Notes: generated by a model not told the origin, from the letters alone. A stretch of DNA of 64,000 nt from Cronobacter dublinensis subsp. dublinensis LMG 23823 (GCF_001277235.1 NZ_CP012266.1:558001-622000), one strand, 5' to 3'. Counted from the stretch's first letter, positions 1 through 9,788 are shown. Translations and numbers: made by a program.

Positions 1-84
1 GTGCAGGAGCTCTGGCATAACGTGCTGGCGCTGCCGCCGGAAAAAGCCGGGCCCGCTATCCGCATCTCCATGCAGCAAGAATAA
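1..84 (+). CDS. C-terminal end of an unidentified protein
   Basis: Frame 1 is open from the first base to a TAA at 82-84 and gives the last 27 residues of a protein ending in ISMQQE. It is followed at once by a terminator hairpin, which supports a real gene end. In E. coli the gene before yjgM is rraB, but this tail lacks the acidic C-terminus of RraB. I therefore do not name it. Confidence 0.55.
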   Translation: MQELWHNVLALPPEKAGPAIRISMQQE

Positions 85-85
85 A

Positions 86-113
86 AAAAAGCCGGGTTAT
101 CCCGGCTTTTTTA
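86..113. terminator. bidirectional intrinsic terminator
   Basis: An A-run, the stem GCCGGG with loop TTAT and CCCGGC, then a T-run. It lies between the convergent ends of the partial first gene and yjgM and can serve both. Confidence 0.85.
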
Positions 114-122
114 TTTCGGCGC

Positions 123-644
123 TCAGAGCGTTTTTAACATTCGCACTTCGCAGTCCACATGCCCCGTGCAGCCGAGCGGCTCTGAAATATGCATAAAGCC
201 GAGACGCTCATACAGCGCGATGGCTTCTTTTAAAAACGCGGTGGTTTCCAGGTAGCACCGGCGATACCCCTGCGCGCGGGCGAATTCCAGCGCCTGGAGC
301 GCCAGCTTTTTGGCAAGCCCTCTGCCGCGCGCGGCAGGCAGAAAATACATTTTTTGCAGCTCGCAGAGGTCTGTTTCGCTACACGCCAGCGGCGCGATAC
401 CGCCGCCGCCTACGACTTCGCCATCGAGTTCCACTACCCAGTAAGCGTGGCCCGGCTTGCTGTATTGCGTGTAAAGCACGTCGAGATTCGGGTCCGCGAC
501 CGTGTAGCCTTTGTCGGCGGTCAGGCCATATTCCGCGGAAACCTGGCGGATCACCCGGGCGACGGTCGCGTTATCCGCGGCCGTCATCCGGCGCATGATT
601 ATTTCAACCGGCGCCTCAACATTCATTTTCTGCTCTGATGTCAT
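123..644 (-). CDS. yjgM: GNAT-family N-acetyltransferase YjgM
   Basis: A 173-residue single-domain GNAT acetyltransferase. The acetyl-CoA pyrophosphate loop is visible as RGRGLAKKLA near residue 107, after the FLPAARG strand. The protein follows E. coli YjgM nearly throughout, for example in RVIRQVSAEYGLTADKGYT and in the C-terminal GCTGHVDCEVRML. Family members move an acetyl group from acetyl-CoA to an amine; the YjgM substrate is not known. The ATG at 644 has no clear ribosome site, and Met7 is an alternative start giving a length closer to the 167 residues of E. coli YjgM. It diverges from yjgN, as in E. coli. Confidence 0.92.
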   Translation of the reverse strand: MTSEQKMNVEAPVEIIMRRMTAADNATVARVIRQVSAEYGLTADKGYTVADPNLDVLYTQYSKPGHAYWVVELDGEVVGGGGIAPLACSETDLCELQKMYFLPAARGRGLAKKLALQALEFARAQGYRRCYLETTAFLKEAIALYERLGFMHISEPLGCTGHVDCEVRMLKTL

Positions 645-820
645 ATATCCAACATAGTTTTGTGCTTAATACCATTACCAGAAGAGACACGCAAGCCCAG
701 GAATATTGGCTGCTATTATTCTTCTGCGGCCTTTATTACACTAAAGTACGCACTGGATTAACCCTAAGATATTAATGGTTATAACGGCGCTTTTTTCTTT
801 TTTACAGAATAAGGATTGTT

Positions 821-2023
821 ATGTCAGACGATAATAAATTCCTGGCAGGGAATAAGACACACGCATTCTCGTTTCAGGGCAGCGGCGGCGGTTATTTCCC
901 CGTCTGGCTGGTCAACATACTGTTAACGGTGTTCACCGCCGGACTGTTTTTGCCGTGGGCGATGGTGCGTGCGCGTCGTTATTTCTATGAAAATACAGAG
1001 CTTGCTGGCGCGCGTTTCTCCTATCACGCCACGGGCCGCGCGATTTTCGTCGGCTGGCTGTGCCTCGCGCTTCTCTATGTCGTGTTCGTGATTAACACGG
1101 TGTATGAGAACACCTTTTTAATGCTGTGCATGGTGGTACTGTTTATTGCCTTCGCGCCGTTCCTGATTATGCAGGGCCTGCGCTACCAGCTGCTGATGAC
1201 CCAGCTCAACGGGATGCGTTTTAGCTTTAAAGCGAGCCCGCTGCGCGCATGGTGGGTGATGCTGGGTTGCCCGCTGCTGATTGCCGTGCTTATCTTTGTG
1301 GTTATCTCTCTTGTGTTTACCCTCGCGGGCTCCAGCGCCAGCCTGACCGGCATTATCGTCGGCATTGTGCTCTCCATCGTTGTTGGCCTCGGCGGTACTG
1401 CGCTGATGCAGGGGATTTACGCCGCCCAGTGGTACGGGCTGCTGGTCAATAACCTGCAATACGGTAAACACCGTTTCGCCATTAACCTGAACGTCAAAAC
1501 CTGCACCTTCATCTACCTGAAAGCGATGCTGCTGTTCGTGCCGTTCATCGTTATCGTGATCGTGATGACTGTCCCGATGATGACCCAGATTTTACAGCAA
1601 AGCCTGTACGGTGGGGCCAGCGAAGAAGCCATGCTGAGCGCGGGCTTGTCGATGTTCTCCACTGTGATCATGGCCTATATGGTTTATCTTGTCGGCATCC
1701 TGGTCTGCTTTAGCTTCGCGTTCGTTAAAGTGCGTAACTACGCTTATCAGCAGATGTCTCTCGAAGGGGGGATTACCTTCCGCTCCACCGTGAGCGTCGG
1801 TGCCTTCGTGTGGCTGATCCTGAGCAATTTCATGCTCTGCGGTATTACTTTGGGCCTGGCGTGGCCGTGGGCGAAAGTACGCCTGACGCGCTATCTGCTG
1901 GAAAACACCCATGTGGATGGCGAGCTGGATAACCTGGCGCTGGTCGATCATGACGAGCAGGCGCGTAACGATCCTGCAAGCGTGCTGGGCCGCGGTTTCT
2001 CCGTGCTGCCTTTCGCTCTCTGA
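821..2023 (+). CDS. yjgN: DUF898 inner-membrane protein YjgN
   Basis: A 400-residue polytopic membrane protein of the DUF898 (YjgN) family. About six long hydrophobic segments can be read. A module containing FLPWAMVRARRYFYENTELAG near residue 45 recurs near residue 345 as AWPWAKVRLTRYLLENTHVDG, so the protein is built from a repeated unit. AAGGA lies about 7 bp before the ATG. Its function is unknown. It sits between divergent yjgM and convergent valS in the conserved enterobacterial order and ends at a strong terminator. Confidence 0.92.
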   Translation: MSDDNKFLAGNKTHAFSFQGSGGGYFPVWLVNILLTVFTAGLFLPWAMVRARRYFYENTELAGARFSYHATGRAIFVGWLCLALLYVVFVINTVYENTFLMLCMVVLFIAFAPFLIMQGLRYQLLMTQLNGMRFSFKASPLRAWWVMLGCPLLIAVLIFVVISLVFTLAGSSASLTGIIVGIVLSIVVGLGGTALMQGIYAAQWYGLLVNNLQYGKHRFAINLNVKTCTFIYLKAMLLFVPFIVIVIVMTVPMMTQILQQSLYGGASEEAMLSAGLSMFSTVIMAYMVYLVGILVCFSFAFVKVRNYAYQQMSLEGGITFRSTVSVGAFVWLILSNFMLCGITLGLAWPWAKVRLTRYLLENTHVDGELDNLALVDHDEQARNDPASVLGRGFSVLPFAL

Positions 2024-2056
2024 TAATACGTTTCCGGGCCTCGTGTTCGGGTAAAT

Positions 2057-2088
2057 AAAAACGGCGCTCTGAGGAGCGCCGTTTTTTT
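2057..2088 (+). terminator. intrinsic terminator after yjgN
   Basis: Stem ACGGCGCTC, loop TGAG, GAGCGCCGT, then seven T. It lies 34 bp past the yjgN stop. Confidence 0.88.
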
Positions 2089-2183
2089 ATGCCGTTTTAT
2101 TTTCCTGCCAGCGAAAATAAACGGGCAGGGGATAATGTCGCCCGTTGGCATTAAGGTAAATTAATCGCCGCGCGCAGCAATAA

Positions 2184-2209
2184 AAAAAGCCGGGTTTCCC
2201 CGGCTTTTT
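2184..2209 (-). terminator. intrinsic terminator of valS
   Basis: GCCGGG and CCCGGC arms with A- and T-runs on both sides, 16 bp beyond the valS stop. It closes the leftward holC-valS unit. Confidence 0.85.
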
Positions 2210-2224
2210 CATTAAACGCAGGAA

Positions 2225-5080
2225 TTAAAGCGCGCTAATGACGCCCTGCTGTTCTATCAGTTTCGCTTTCGCTTCGTGATAGCCCGCGAGTTTCTCGCGC
2301 TCTTTCGCAATGACCGCTTCCGGCGCGCGCGCCACAAAACCTTCGTTGCCGAGTTTGCTTTCGATGCGGCCGATTTCGCCTTCGATTTTGGCGACTTCTT
2401 TAGCCAGACGCGCCAGCTCGGCGTCTTTGTCGATAAGGCCCGCCATCGGGATCAGCAGCTCGGCGCCGTCGATGATTTTGGTCACGGATACCGGACCTTT
2501 ATCATCGGCAGGCAGCACGGTGATGCTTTCGAGGCGCGCCAGCGTCTGCAGGAAGCCGCGGTTGTCGTTAACACGACGCGCCGCGTCTGCGCTGCAACCG
2601 CGCAGCAGCAGTTCCAGCGGTTTGCCCGGCGCGATATTCATCTCGGCGCGAATGTTGCGCACGGCGATGATCGCCTGCTTCAGCCACTCGGTATCAGCCT
2701 GCGCCGCGTCGTCCACGCGTGCGGCGTCAAACGCCGGGAACGGCTGCAGCATGATGGTATCGGCGTTGATGCCCGCGATGACTTTCACGCGCTGCCAGAT
2801 GGTTTCCGTGATAAACGGAATAATCGGGTGCGCGAGACGCAGCAGGCCTTCCAGCACGGTGACCAGCGTATGGCGGGTGCCGCGCAGCTCAGCTTCGCTG
2901 CCGCCGTTCATGACCGGCTTGGTGAGCTCCAGATACCAGTCGCAGAACTGGTTCCAGGTGAATTCGTACAGGATACCCGCCGCGATATCGAAGCGGAAGT
3001 TATCCAGCGCCTCACGGTACGCTTTCACGGTCTGGTTGAATTCCGCCAGGATCCAGCGGTCCGCCAGCGACAGCACTTTCTCGCCGCCGTTGAAGCCGCA
3101 GTCCTGATCCTCGGTGTTCATCAGCACGAAGCGGCTGGCGTTCCACAGTTTGTTACAGAAGTTGCGGTAGCCTTCGAGACGCTTCATATCCCAGTTGATA
3201 TCGCGACCGGTCGAGGCCAGCGCCGCCAGCGTGAAGCGCAGGGCGTCGGTGCCGTGTGGCTCGATGCCGTCCGGGAACTGCTTCTCGGTGCGCTTGCGGA
3301 TTTTCTCCGCCAGCTGCGGCTGCATCATGTTGCCGGTGCGCTTGGCAAGCAGGTCTTCAAGGGAAATACCGTCAACCATATCCAGCGGGTCGATAACGTT
3401 CCCCTTGGATTTGGACATCTTCTGGCCTTCGTCATCGCGGATAAGCCCGGTCATGTAGACGGTGTGGAACGGCACCTGCGGCTTGCCGTTTTCATCTTTG
3501 ATGAAGTGCATGGTCATCATGATCATGCGGGCAATCCAGAAGAAGATGATGTCGAAGCCGGAGACCATGACGCTGGTCGGGTGGAACTGGCGCAGCGCGT
3601 CGGTGTTTTCCGGCCAGCCGAGGGTGGAGAAGGTCCACAGCGCGGAGGAGAACCAGGTATCCAGCACGTCTTCATCCTGGCGCAGCGCGACGTCAGCGCC
3701 GAGGTTGTTTTCCAGGCGAACTTCGTCTTCGGTGCGGCCCACGTAGACGTTGCCCTGATCGTCGTACCACGCCGGGATGCGGTGACCCCACCAGAGCTGA
3801 CGAGAGATACACCAGTCCTGAATATCGCGCATCCAGGAGAAGTACATGTTCTCGTACTGCTTCGGCACGAACTGGATATCGCCGTTCTCAACCGCTTCTA
3901 CCGCCGGTTTCGCCAGCACATCGGCGCGCACGTACCACTGGTCGGTCAGCATCGGTTCGATAACCACGCCGCCGCGATCGCCGTAAGGCACGGTCAGATC
4001 GTGCGGTTTGATCTCTTCGAGCAGGCCGAGTTCATCCACGGCTGCCACGATCGCTTTACGCGCGGCAAAACGCTCCATCTTCTGGAACTGCGCCGGGATC
4101 TCGCTTGAGTAAACGTCAGATTCGTTGCCTTTGGTGTCGTAGACTTCCGCGCTTTCGCGGATATCGCCGTCAAAGGTCAGGATGTTGATCATCGGCAGCT
4201 GATGACGACGACCCACTTCGTAGTCGTTGAAATCGTGCGCTGGCGTAATCTTCACGCAGCCGGTGCCTTTTTCCATGTCGGCGTGTTCGTCGCCGACGAT
4301 TGGGATCCGGCGGTTTACCAGCGGCAGCACGACGAATTTGCCGATCAGATCTTTATAACGAGGATCTTCCGGGTTAACGGCAACGCCGGTATCGCCCAGC
4401 AGGGTTTCCGGACGGGTGGTGGCCACCACCAGGTAATCTTTGCCGTCAGCGGTTTTCGCGCCGTCCGCCAGCGGATAGCGGATGTGCCACATGGAGCCTT
4501 TCGACTCGCGGTTTTCCACTTCCAGGTCAGAGATGGCGGTACGCAGTTTCGGGTCCCAGTTCACGAGACGTTTGCCGCGATAGATCAGATCTTCTTTATA
4601 AAGACGGACGAATACCTCTTTCACCGCGTTGGAGAGGCCTTCATCCATGGTGAAACGTTCGCGCTCCCAGTCGACCGAGTTACCCAGACGACGCATCTGG
4701 CGCGTGATGGTGCCGCCGGATTCCGCTTTCCACTCCCAGATTTTCTTGATGAACGCGTCGCGGCCATAATCGTGGCGGGTTTTGCCTTCTTCAGCGGCAA
4801 TTTTACGCTCAACCACCATCTGGGTCGCGATACCGGCGTGGTCGGTGCCGACCTGCCACAGGGTGTTTTTCCCCTGCATGCGCTGGTAGCGGATCATGGT
4901 GTCCATGATGGTTTGCTGGAAGGCGTGACCCATATGCAAACTGCCGGTGACGTTCGGCGGCGGGATCATGATGCAGAAGCTTTCCTGGCTCTCGTCGCCG
5001 TTGGGTTTGAAATAGCCCTGCTGCTCCCAGTGCTCGTAAAGCGGCTGTTCGATATCTTGGGGGTTATATGTCTTTTCCAT
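2225..5080 (-). CDS. valS: valyl-tRNA synthetase
   Basis: A 951-residue class I aminoacyl-tRNA synthetase that charges tRNA-Val with valine in the cytoplasm; the length equals that of E. coli ValS. The HIGH signature is HMGH at residues 49-52 after PPPNVTGSL, and the KMSKS loop is QKMSKSKGNVIDP near residue 555. The inserted editing domain with VATTRPETLLGDTGVAVNP, which removes mischarged threonine, is present. The anticodon-binding domain and the C-terminal coiled coil (LAKEVAKIEGEIGRIESKLG) complete the protein. The start codon is 2 bp after the holC stop, so the two genes are probably translated from one mRNA. Confidence 0.98.
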   Translation of the reverse strand: MEKTYNPQDIEQPLYEHWEQQGYFKPNGDESQESFCIMIPPPNVTGSLHMGHAFQQTIMDTMIRYQRMQGKNTLWQVGTDHAGIATQMVVERKIAAEEGKTRHDYGRDAFIKKIWEWKAESGGTITRQMRRLGNSVDWERERFTMDEGLSNAVKEVFVRLYKEDLIYRGKRLVNWDPKLRTAISDLEVENRESKGSMWHIRYPLADGAKTADGKDYLVVATTRPETLLGDTGVAVNPEDPRYKDLIGKFVVLPLVNRRIPIVGDEHADMEKGTGCVKITPAHDFNDYEVGRRHQLPMINILTFDGDIRESAEVYDTKGNESDVYSSEIPAQFQKMERFAARKAIVAAVDELGLLEEIKPHDLTVPYGDRGGVVIEPMLTDQWYVRADVLAKPAVEAVENGDIQFVPKQYENMYFSWMRDIQDWCISRQLWWGHRIPAWYDDQGNVYVGRTEDEVRLENNLGADVALRQDEDVLDTWFSSALWTFSTLGWPENTDALRQFHPTSVMVSGFDIIFFWIARMIMMTMHFIKDENGKPQVPFHTVYMTGLIRDDEGQKMSKSKGNVIDPLDMVDGISLEDLLAKRTGNMMQPQLAEKIRKRTEKQFPDGIEPHGTDALRFTLAALASTGRDINWDMKRLEGYRNFCNKLWNASRFVLMNTEDQDCGFNGGEKVLSLADRWILAEFNQTVKAYREALDNFRFDIAAGILYEFTWNQFCDWYLELTKPVMNGGSEAELRGTRHTLVTVLEGLLRLAHPIIPFITETIWQRVKVIAGINADTIMLQPFPAFDAARVDDAAQADTEWLKQAIIAVRNIRAEMNIAPGKPLELLLRGCSADAARRVNDNRGFLQTLARLESITVLPADDKGPVSVTKIIDGAELLIPMAGLIDKDAELARLAKEVAKIEGEIGRIESKLGNEGFVARAPEAVIAKEREKLAGYHEAKAKLIEQQGVISAL

Positions 5081-5082
5081 TT

Positions 5083-5544
5083 CTACTGTGTCGTTCCGGG
5101 CGCCGTGAAGGTGGCCGTGGTCAAGTGGAAACCGGCGGCGCGATAGGCTTTGTAGCGTTCGCGCGCCAGTTGTTTCTGGGATTCGTCGTAAGGTACGAAG
5201 TCTACCACTTCATAGAAAGCAGTGGCAAAAGCTGCAAACTCGGGCAGCAGGCTTATCAGTAGTTCGCGCGGGCTGCTGCCGCGTTTTTGCGGCCAGGCTA
5301 TCTCTACCGGCGCGCCGCCGCGTGGCCCTTCGCCCGCCAGATTGTGCGGTACGAAGCTGTCCGGGTCGCGTTTCCAGAGCGCTTCATCGATGCGGGTCGC
5401 CTGGGCTTCGTCGACGCAGGCAATCAGAATGCGTTTGCCTGAGCGCCAGCGCTCTGCGGCGACGTCGCACACCAGCGCTTCCTGCGCGCTCAGTCCGTCG
5501 ACGTGCGTGTCGTTATCAAGCAGGTAGAACGTTGCGTTTTTCAT
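5083..5544 (-). CDS. holC: DNA polymerase III subunit chi
   Basis: A 153-residue HolC protein, slightly longer than the 147 residues of E. coli chi. Chi pairs with psi (HolD) in the clamp-loader complex and binds the C-terminus of SSB, linking the replicase to coated lagging-strand template. The N-terminus MKNATFYLLDND and the stretch GKRILIACVDEAQATRIDEALW are typical. The gene lies directly before valS, as in E. coli, and after a 273-bp repeat-bearing spacer from pepA. Confidence 0.96.
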   Translation of the reverse strand: MKNATFYLLDNDTHVDGLSAQEALVCDVAAERWRSGKRILIACVDEAQATRIDEALWKRDPDSFVPHNLAGEGPRGGAPVEIAWPQKRGSSPRELLISLLPEFAAFATAFYEVVDFVPYDESQKQLARERYKAYRAAGFHLTTATFTAPGTTQ

Positions 5545-5611
5545 GAGCTATACCCGTGGTCTTTCACCTTGCCTCGCTGTTGGCTGCTTGTCTTGATTCT
5601 GGCCTGAGGAT

Positions 5612-5764
5612 GGCGGGTGGCGCTACGCTAACCCGCCCTACGGGGTTTTGCCTCGCCGCCGTCGTGCAGGGAGGTGTTTGGTAAGGCGGGTAAGCGACGC
5701 GCACCCGCCGTTATTACACACGCCGCATAGTTTGCGTAGGGCGGGTAAGCAAAGCGCACCCGCC
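5612..5764. repeat. three copies of a palindromic intergenic repeat
   Basis: Three imperfect palindromes lie at about 5612-5641, 5681-5709 and 5736-5764. Each has a GGCGGGT arm, a short centre such as AAGC-GC, and an ACCCGCC arm; the third reads GTAGGGCGGGTAAGC and then AAAGCGCACCCGCC. Copies recur at 12021-12147 and 14025-14102, always between genes. A separate hairpin of CCCTCTCC and GGAGAGAGGG at 5788-5810 follows, just beyond the pepA stop. These fill the pepA-holC spacer, where I see no gene. Confidence 0.75.
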
Positions 5765-5817
5765 TTTTACCTTAACACAGGGCGATACCCTCTCCCCAAC
5801 GGAGAGAGGGCCAGGCT

Positions 5818-7329
5818 TTACTCTTCGCCGTTAAACCCGGCGCGGTTCAGCAGAAACTGCGACAGCATTGCCACCGGGCGGCCGGTCGCGCCTTTGGCTT
5901 TGCCGGAGCGCCACGCGGTGCCGGCGATGTCCAGGTGCGCCCAGTTATATTTGCGGGTAAAGCGCGACAGGAAACACCCTGCCGTGATCGCCCCACCAGG
6001 ACGGCCGCCGATATTCGCCATATCCGCGAAATTGGACTCCAGCTGCTCCTGGAATTCATCCGCCAGCGGCAGACGCCAGGCGCGGTCGCCCGCCTGCTCC
6101 GACGCGCCGATAAGCTCATGCGCCAGCGGATTGTGGTTCGACATCAGCCCGGTAATGTGATGGCCAAGGGCTATCACGCACGCGCCGGTCAGCGTCGCGA
6201 CGTCAATCACCACTTCCGGCTCGAAACGCTCGACGTACGTCAGCACGTCGCACAGCACCAGACGGCCTTCGGCGTCGGTGTTCAGCACTTCAACCGTCTG
6301 GCCGGACATCGTGGTCAGTACGTCGCCTGGACGATACGCGCGCCCGCCAGGCATGTTCTCGCAGCCCGCCAGCACGCCGATGACGTTCACCGGCAGGTTC
6401 AGCTCCGCCACCATGCGCATCACGCCGTAAACCGCCGCCGCGCCGCACATGTCATATTTCATCTCGTCCATCCCTTCGGATGGTTTGATCGAGATGCCGC
6501 CGGAGTCAAAGGTCAGCCCTTTCCCCACCAGCACAATTGGACGGGCGTCCGGCTCGCTGCTGCCTTTGTATTCAATCACCGACATCAGCGATTCATTCTG
6601 CGAGCCCGCGCCGACCGCGAGATACGAGTGCATGCCGAGCTCTTTCATCTGCTGCTCGCCGATAACGCGAGTGACGACGTTTTTACTGAACGCATCCGCC
6701 AGCTGACGCGCCTGCGAGGCGAGATAAGCCGGATTGCAGATATTCGGTGGCATGTTGCCCAGGTCTTTCGCCGCTTTAATACCGGAGGCGATCGCCAGAC
6801 CATGCTGGATAGCGCGCTCGCCGCTGGTGAGCTCACGTCGCGTCGGCACGTTGAATACCATTTTGCGCAGCGGGCGGCGCGGCTCGCTCTTGTTGGTCTT
6901 GAGCTGGTCGAAGCTGTAGAGCGTCTCTTTCGCGGTTTCTACCGCCTGGCGCACTTTCCAGTAGGTGTTGCGGCCCTTGACGTGCAGCTCGGTCAGGAAG
7001 CAGACCGCTTCCATCGAACCGGTATCATTCAGGGTGTTAATGGTTTTCTGAATCACCTGTTTGTACTGGCGCTCATCGAGCTCGCGTTCTTTGCCGCAGC
7101 CGATAAGAAGGATACGTTCTGACAACACATTCGGAACGTGGTGAAGCAACAAGGTCTGGCCCGGTTTGCCCTCCAGCTCGCCGCGACGCAGCAGGGCGCT
7201 GATATAGCCGTCGCTGATTTTATCGAGTTGTTCGGCGATGGGAGAGAGACGGCGCGGTTCGAAAACGCCTACCACAATGCAGGCACTGCGCTGTTTTTCC
7301 GGGCTCCCGCTTTTTACACTGAACTCCAT
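5818..7329 (-). CDS. pepA: leucyl aminopeptidase PepA (M17)
   Basis: A 503-residue M17 aminopeptidase, the same length as E. coli PepA. The signature NTDAEGRLVLCD near residue 350 supplies metal ligands, and VGKGLTFDSGGISIKPS holds the active-site lysine and aspartates. The enzyme removes N-terminal residues from peptides as a two-metal hexamer. In E. coli the same protein also binds DNA, acting at carAB and at cer sites in Xer recombination. The N-terminal DNA-binding domain is intact here. It is divergent from lptF, which is the conserved arrangement. Confidence 0.97.
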   Translation of the reverse strand: MEFSVKSGSPEKQRSACIVVGVFEPRRLSPIAEQLDKISDGYISALLRRGELEGKPGQTLLLHHVPNVLSERILLIGCGKERELDERQYKQVIQKTINTLNDTGSMEAVCFLTELHVKGRNTYWKVRQAVETAKETLYSFDQLKTNKSEPRRPLRKMVFNVPTRRELTSGERAIQHGLAIASGIKAAKDLGNMPPNICNPAYLASQARQLADAFSKNVVTRVIGEQQMKELGMHSYLAVGAGSQNESLMSVIEYKGSSEPDARPIVLVGKGLTFDSGGISIKPSEGMDEMKYDMCGAAAVYGVMRMVAELNLPVNVIGVLAGCENMPGGRAYRPGDVLTTMSGQTVEVLNTDAEGRLVLCDVLTYVERFEPEVVIDVATLTGACVIALGHHITGLMSNHNPLAHELIGASEQAGDRAWRLPLADEFQEQLESNFADMANIGGRPGGAITAGCFLSRFTRKYNWAHLDIAGTAWRSGKAKGATGRPVAMLSQFLLNRAGFNGEE

Positions 7330-7598
7330 GCACTACGCTCCTGAATCTTAAAGACAACGGCGGCGGCTACAGATAGAATTAACCACTTCGTAACTCTTGC
7401 TCCGCTGTTGCGATGACTTCGTGTTAATCTTAACGAATGTTGTTTTGGTTTCGGCTCGTCAGCAACGCTTGAAGCGCGAAGCCGTTAAGATATGTAATCT
7501 TAGCGATCTTTTCGACGACTCAAGAGAATAAATGACGTTTAAGCCATGAAACAAGCGATTTTCCTGCAAAAAGACTCGTATTCACAGGCGTATTTAAT
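7330..7598. promoter_or_regulatory. divergent pepA / lptFG promoter region
   Basis: 269 bp with no gene between two divergent units, so both promoters must lie here. It is more AT-rich than its surroundings. I do not see a decisive -35/-10 pair. Confidence 0.5.
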
Positions 7599-8711
7599 GT
7601 GATAATCATAAGATATCTGGTTCGGGAGACGCTCAAAAGCCAACTGGCGATTTTGTTCATCCTGTTGCTGATCTTCTTCTGCCAGAAGTTGGTGAGAATT
7701 CTTGGCGCGGCGGTGGACGGCGATATCCCGACTAACCTCGTGCTCTCTCTGCTCGGTCTGGGCGTGCCCGAAATGGCGCAGCTCATCCTGCCGTTAAGTC
7801 TGTTCCTGGCGCTATTGATGACGCTCGGCAGGCTCTATACCGAAAGCGAAATCACCGTCATGCACGCCTGCGGGCTGAGCAAAGCGGTGCTGGTGAAGGC
7901 CGCCATGGTACTGGCGCTGCTGACCGGCATTGTCGCTGCGGTGAATGTCATGTGGGCGGGCCCCTGGTCATCGCGCCATCAGGACGAAGTGCTGGCGGAG
8001 GCGAAAGCCAACCCCGGCATGGCGGCGCTCGCGCAGGGCCAGTTCCAGCAGGCGACCGACGGCAACGCGGTGCTGTTCATCGAAAGCGTGGACGGCAGCA
8101 AATTCAAAGACGTGTTCCTGGCGCAGCTGCGCCCGAAAGGCAACGCGCGCCCGTCCGTGGTGGTTGCCGACTCCGGCGAACTCTCCCAGCGTAAGGACGG
8201 CTCGCAGGTGGTGACGCTCAATCAGGGCACCCGCTTTGAGGGCACCGCGCTGCTGCGCGATTTCCGCATCACCGACTTTAAAGATTACCAGGCGATCATC
8301 GGCCATCAGGCCGTGGCGCTGGACCCGGACGATGCCGAGCAGATGGACATGAAAACGCTCTGGCAGTCTGATGCCAAATCCGCCCGCGCCGAGTTCCACT
8401 GGCGCCTGACGCTGGTGTTCGCGGTGATTGTCATGGCGCTGATGGTTGTGCCGCTCTCGGTGGTCAACCCGCGTCAGGGCCGCGTGCTCTCGATGCTGCC
8501 CGCGATGCTGCTCTACCTTATCTTCTTCCTGCTCCAGACCTCGCTGCGCTCTAACGGCGCGAAAGGCAAGCTTGATCCGCTGGTCTGGATGTGGGCCGTT
8601 AACCTGCTTTATCTGGCGCTGGCTGTGGCGCTGAACCTGTGGGACACCGTGCCGGTGCGCCGCATTCGCGCCCGTTTTGCGCGTCGGGGAGTGATCGATG
8701 CTGGGATTTAG
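7599..8711 (+). CDS. lptF: LPS export ABC permease LptF
   Basis: A 370-residue LptF. With LptG it forms the transmembrane part of the LptB2FGC transporter, which lifts lipopolysaccharide from the inner membrane into the periplasmic bridge. It has an N-terminal group of membrane helices (LAILFILLLIFFCQKLV and later), a periplasmic beta-jellyroll domain roughly at residues 125-265, and C-terminal helices. The start is GTG at 7599, giving MIIIRYLVRETL exactly as in E. coli. The C-terminus runs past the E. coli end with VIDAGI, so the gene overlaps lptG by 14 bp. Confidence 0.97.
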   Translation: MIIIRYLVRETLKSQLAILFILLLIFFCQKLVRILGAAVDGDIPTNLVLSLLGLGVPEMAQLILPLSLFLALLMTLGRLYTESEITVMHACGLSKAVLVKAAMVLALLTGIVAAVNVMWAGPWSSRHQDEVLAEAKANPGMAALAQGQFQQATDGNAVLFIESVDGSKFKDVFLAQLRPKGNARPSVVVADSGELSQRKDGSQVVTLNQGTRFEGTALLRDFRITDFKDYQAIIGHQAVALDPDDAEQMDMKTLWQSDAKSARAEFHWRLTLVFAVIVMALMVVPLSVVNPRQGRVLSMLPAMLLYLIFFLLQTSLRSNGAKGKLDPLVWMWAVNLLYLALAVALNLWDTVPVRRIRARFARRGVIDAGI

Positions 8712-9780
8712 CGTTCTTGACCGGTACATCGGCAGAACAATTTTTAACACCATAATGATGACGCTGTTCATGCTGGTGTCGCTGTCAGGCATCATCAAGT
8801 TCGTCGATCAGCTGAAAAAGACCGGCGAAGGCAGCTATACCGCGCTCGGTGCCGGCACGTACACGCTGCTGAGCGTGCCGAAAGATATCCAGATCTTCTT
8901 CCCGATGGCTGCGCTGCTCGGCGCGCTGCTGGGGCTCGGCATGCTGGCGCAGCGCAGCGAGCTGGTCGTCATGCAGGCGTCCGGCTTCACCCGTATGCAG
9001 GTGGCCGCCTCGGTGATGAAAACCGCCATTCCGCTGGTTATCTTCACGATGGCTATCGGCGAATGGGTGGCGCCGCAGGGCGAGCAGATGGCCCGTAACC
9101 TGCGCGCGCAGCAGATGTATGGCGGCTCGCTGCTTTCGACCCAGCAAGGCATGTGGGCGAAAGACGGCAGCAATTTCGTCTATATCGAACGCGTGAAAGG
9201 CGAGAACGAGCTCGGCGGTATCAGCATCTATTCGTTTAACGATAAGCGTCGCTTGCAGTCGGTGCGCTACGCCGCCAGCGCCAAATTCGACGCTAAACAA
9301 AAGCTGTGGCGTCTGTCGCAGGTGGATGAATCGAATCTGAAAGATCCGCAGCAAATCACCGGCTCGCAGACCCTGACCGGCACCTGGAAAACCAACCTGA
9401 CGCCGGACAAACTCGGCGTCGTGGCGCTCGACCCGGATGCGCTGTCGATAAGCGGCCTGCGCAACTACGTCACTTACCTTAAGGCGAGCGGGCAAGACGC
9501 CAGCCGTTACCAGCTCAATATGTGGAGCAAAATCTTCCAGCCGCTCTCGGTGGCGGTAATGATGCTGATGGCGCTGTCGTTTATCTTCGGGCCGCTGCGC
9601 AGCGTGCCGATGGGCGTGCGCGTGGTAACCGGCATCAGTTTCGGGTTTATCTTCTACGTACTGGATCAGATCTTCGGTCCGCTGAGCCTGGTGTACGGCA
9701 TCCCGCCGATTATCGGCGCGCTGCTGCCGAGCGCCAGCTTCTTCCTGATAAGCCTCTGGCTGCTGATGAAACGCGCCTGA
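8698..9780 (+). CDS. lptG: LPS export ABC permease LptG
   Basis: A 360-residue partner permease of LptF with the same fold: TM helices, a periplasmic jellyroll in the middle and TM helices at the end. VLDRYIGRTIFNTIMMTLFMLVSL at the N-terminus and GPLRSVPMGVRVVTGISFGF near residue 300 are typical. It starts inside the lptF reading frame, which implies coupled translation and balanced amounts of the two subunits. A hairpin with a T-run follows. Confidence 0.97.
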   Translation: MLGFSVLDRYIGRTIFNTIMMTLFMLVSLSGIIKFVDQLKKTGEGSYTALGAGTYTLLSVPKDIQIFFPMAALLGALLGLGMLAQRSELVVMQASGFTRMQVAASVMKTAIPLVIFTMAIGEWVAPQGEQMARNLRAQQMYGGSLLSTQQGMWAKDGSNFVYIERVKGENELGGISIYSFNDKRRLQSVRYAASAKFDAKQKLWRLSQVDESNLKDPQQITGSQTLTGTWKTNLTPDKLGVVALDPDALSISGLRNYVTYLKASGQDASRYQLNMWSKIFQPLSVAVMMLMALSFIFGPLRSVPMGVRVVTGISFGFIFYVLDQIFGPLSLVYGIPPIIGALLPSASFFLISLWLLMKRA

Positions 9781-9788
9781 CATCTGCC

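Noticed and set aside
2276..4108. Long open frame on the + strand (about 610 codons) across valS
   Set aside because: It is the mirror frame of the highly GC-rich valS gene, with His/Arg/Val-rich composition and no family match. Similar mirror frames occur opposite pepA, dhaK, ganL and gldA.
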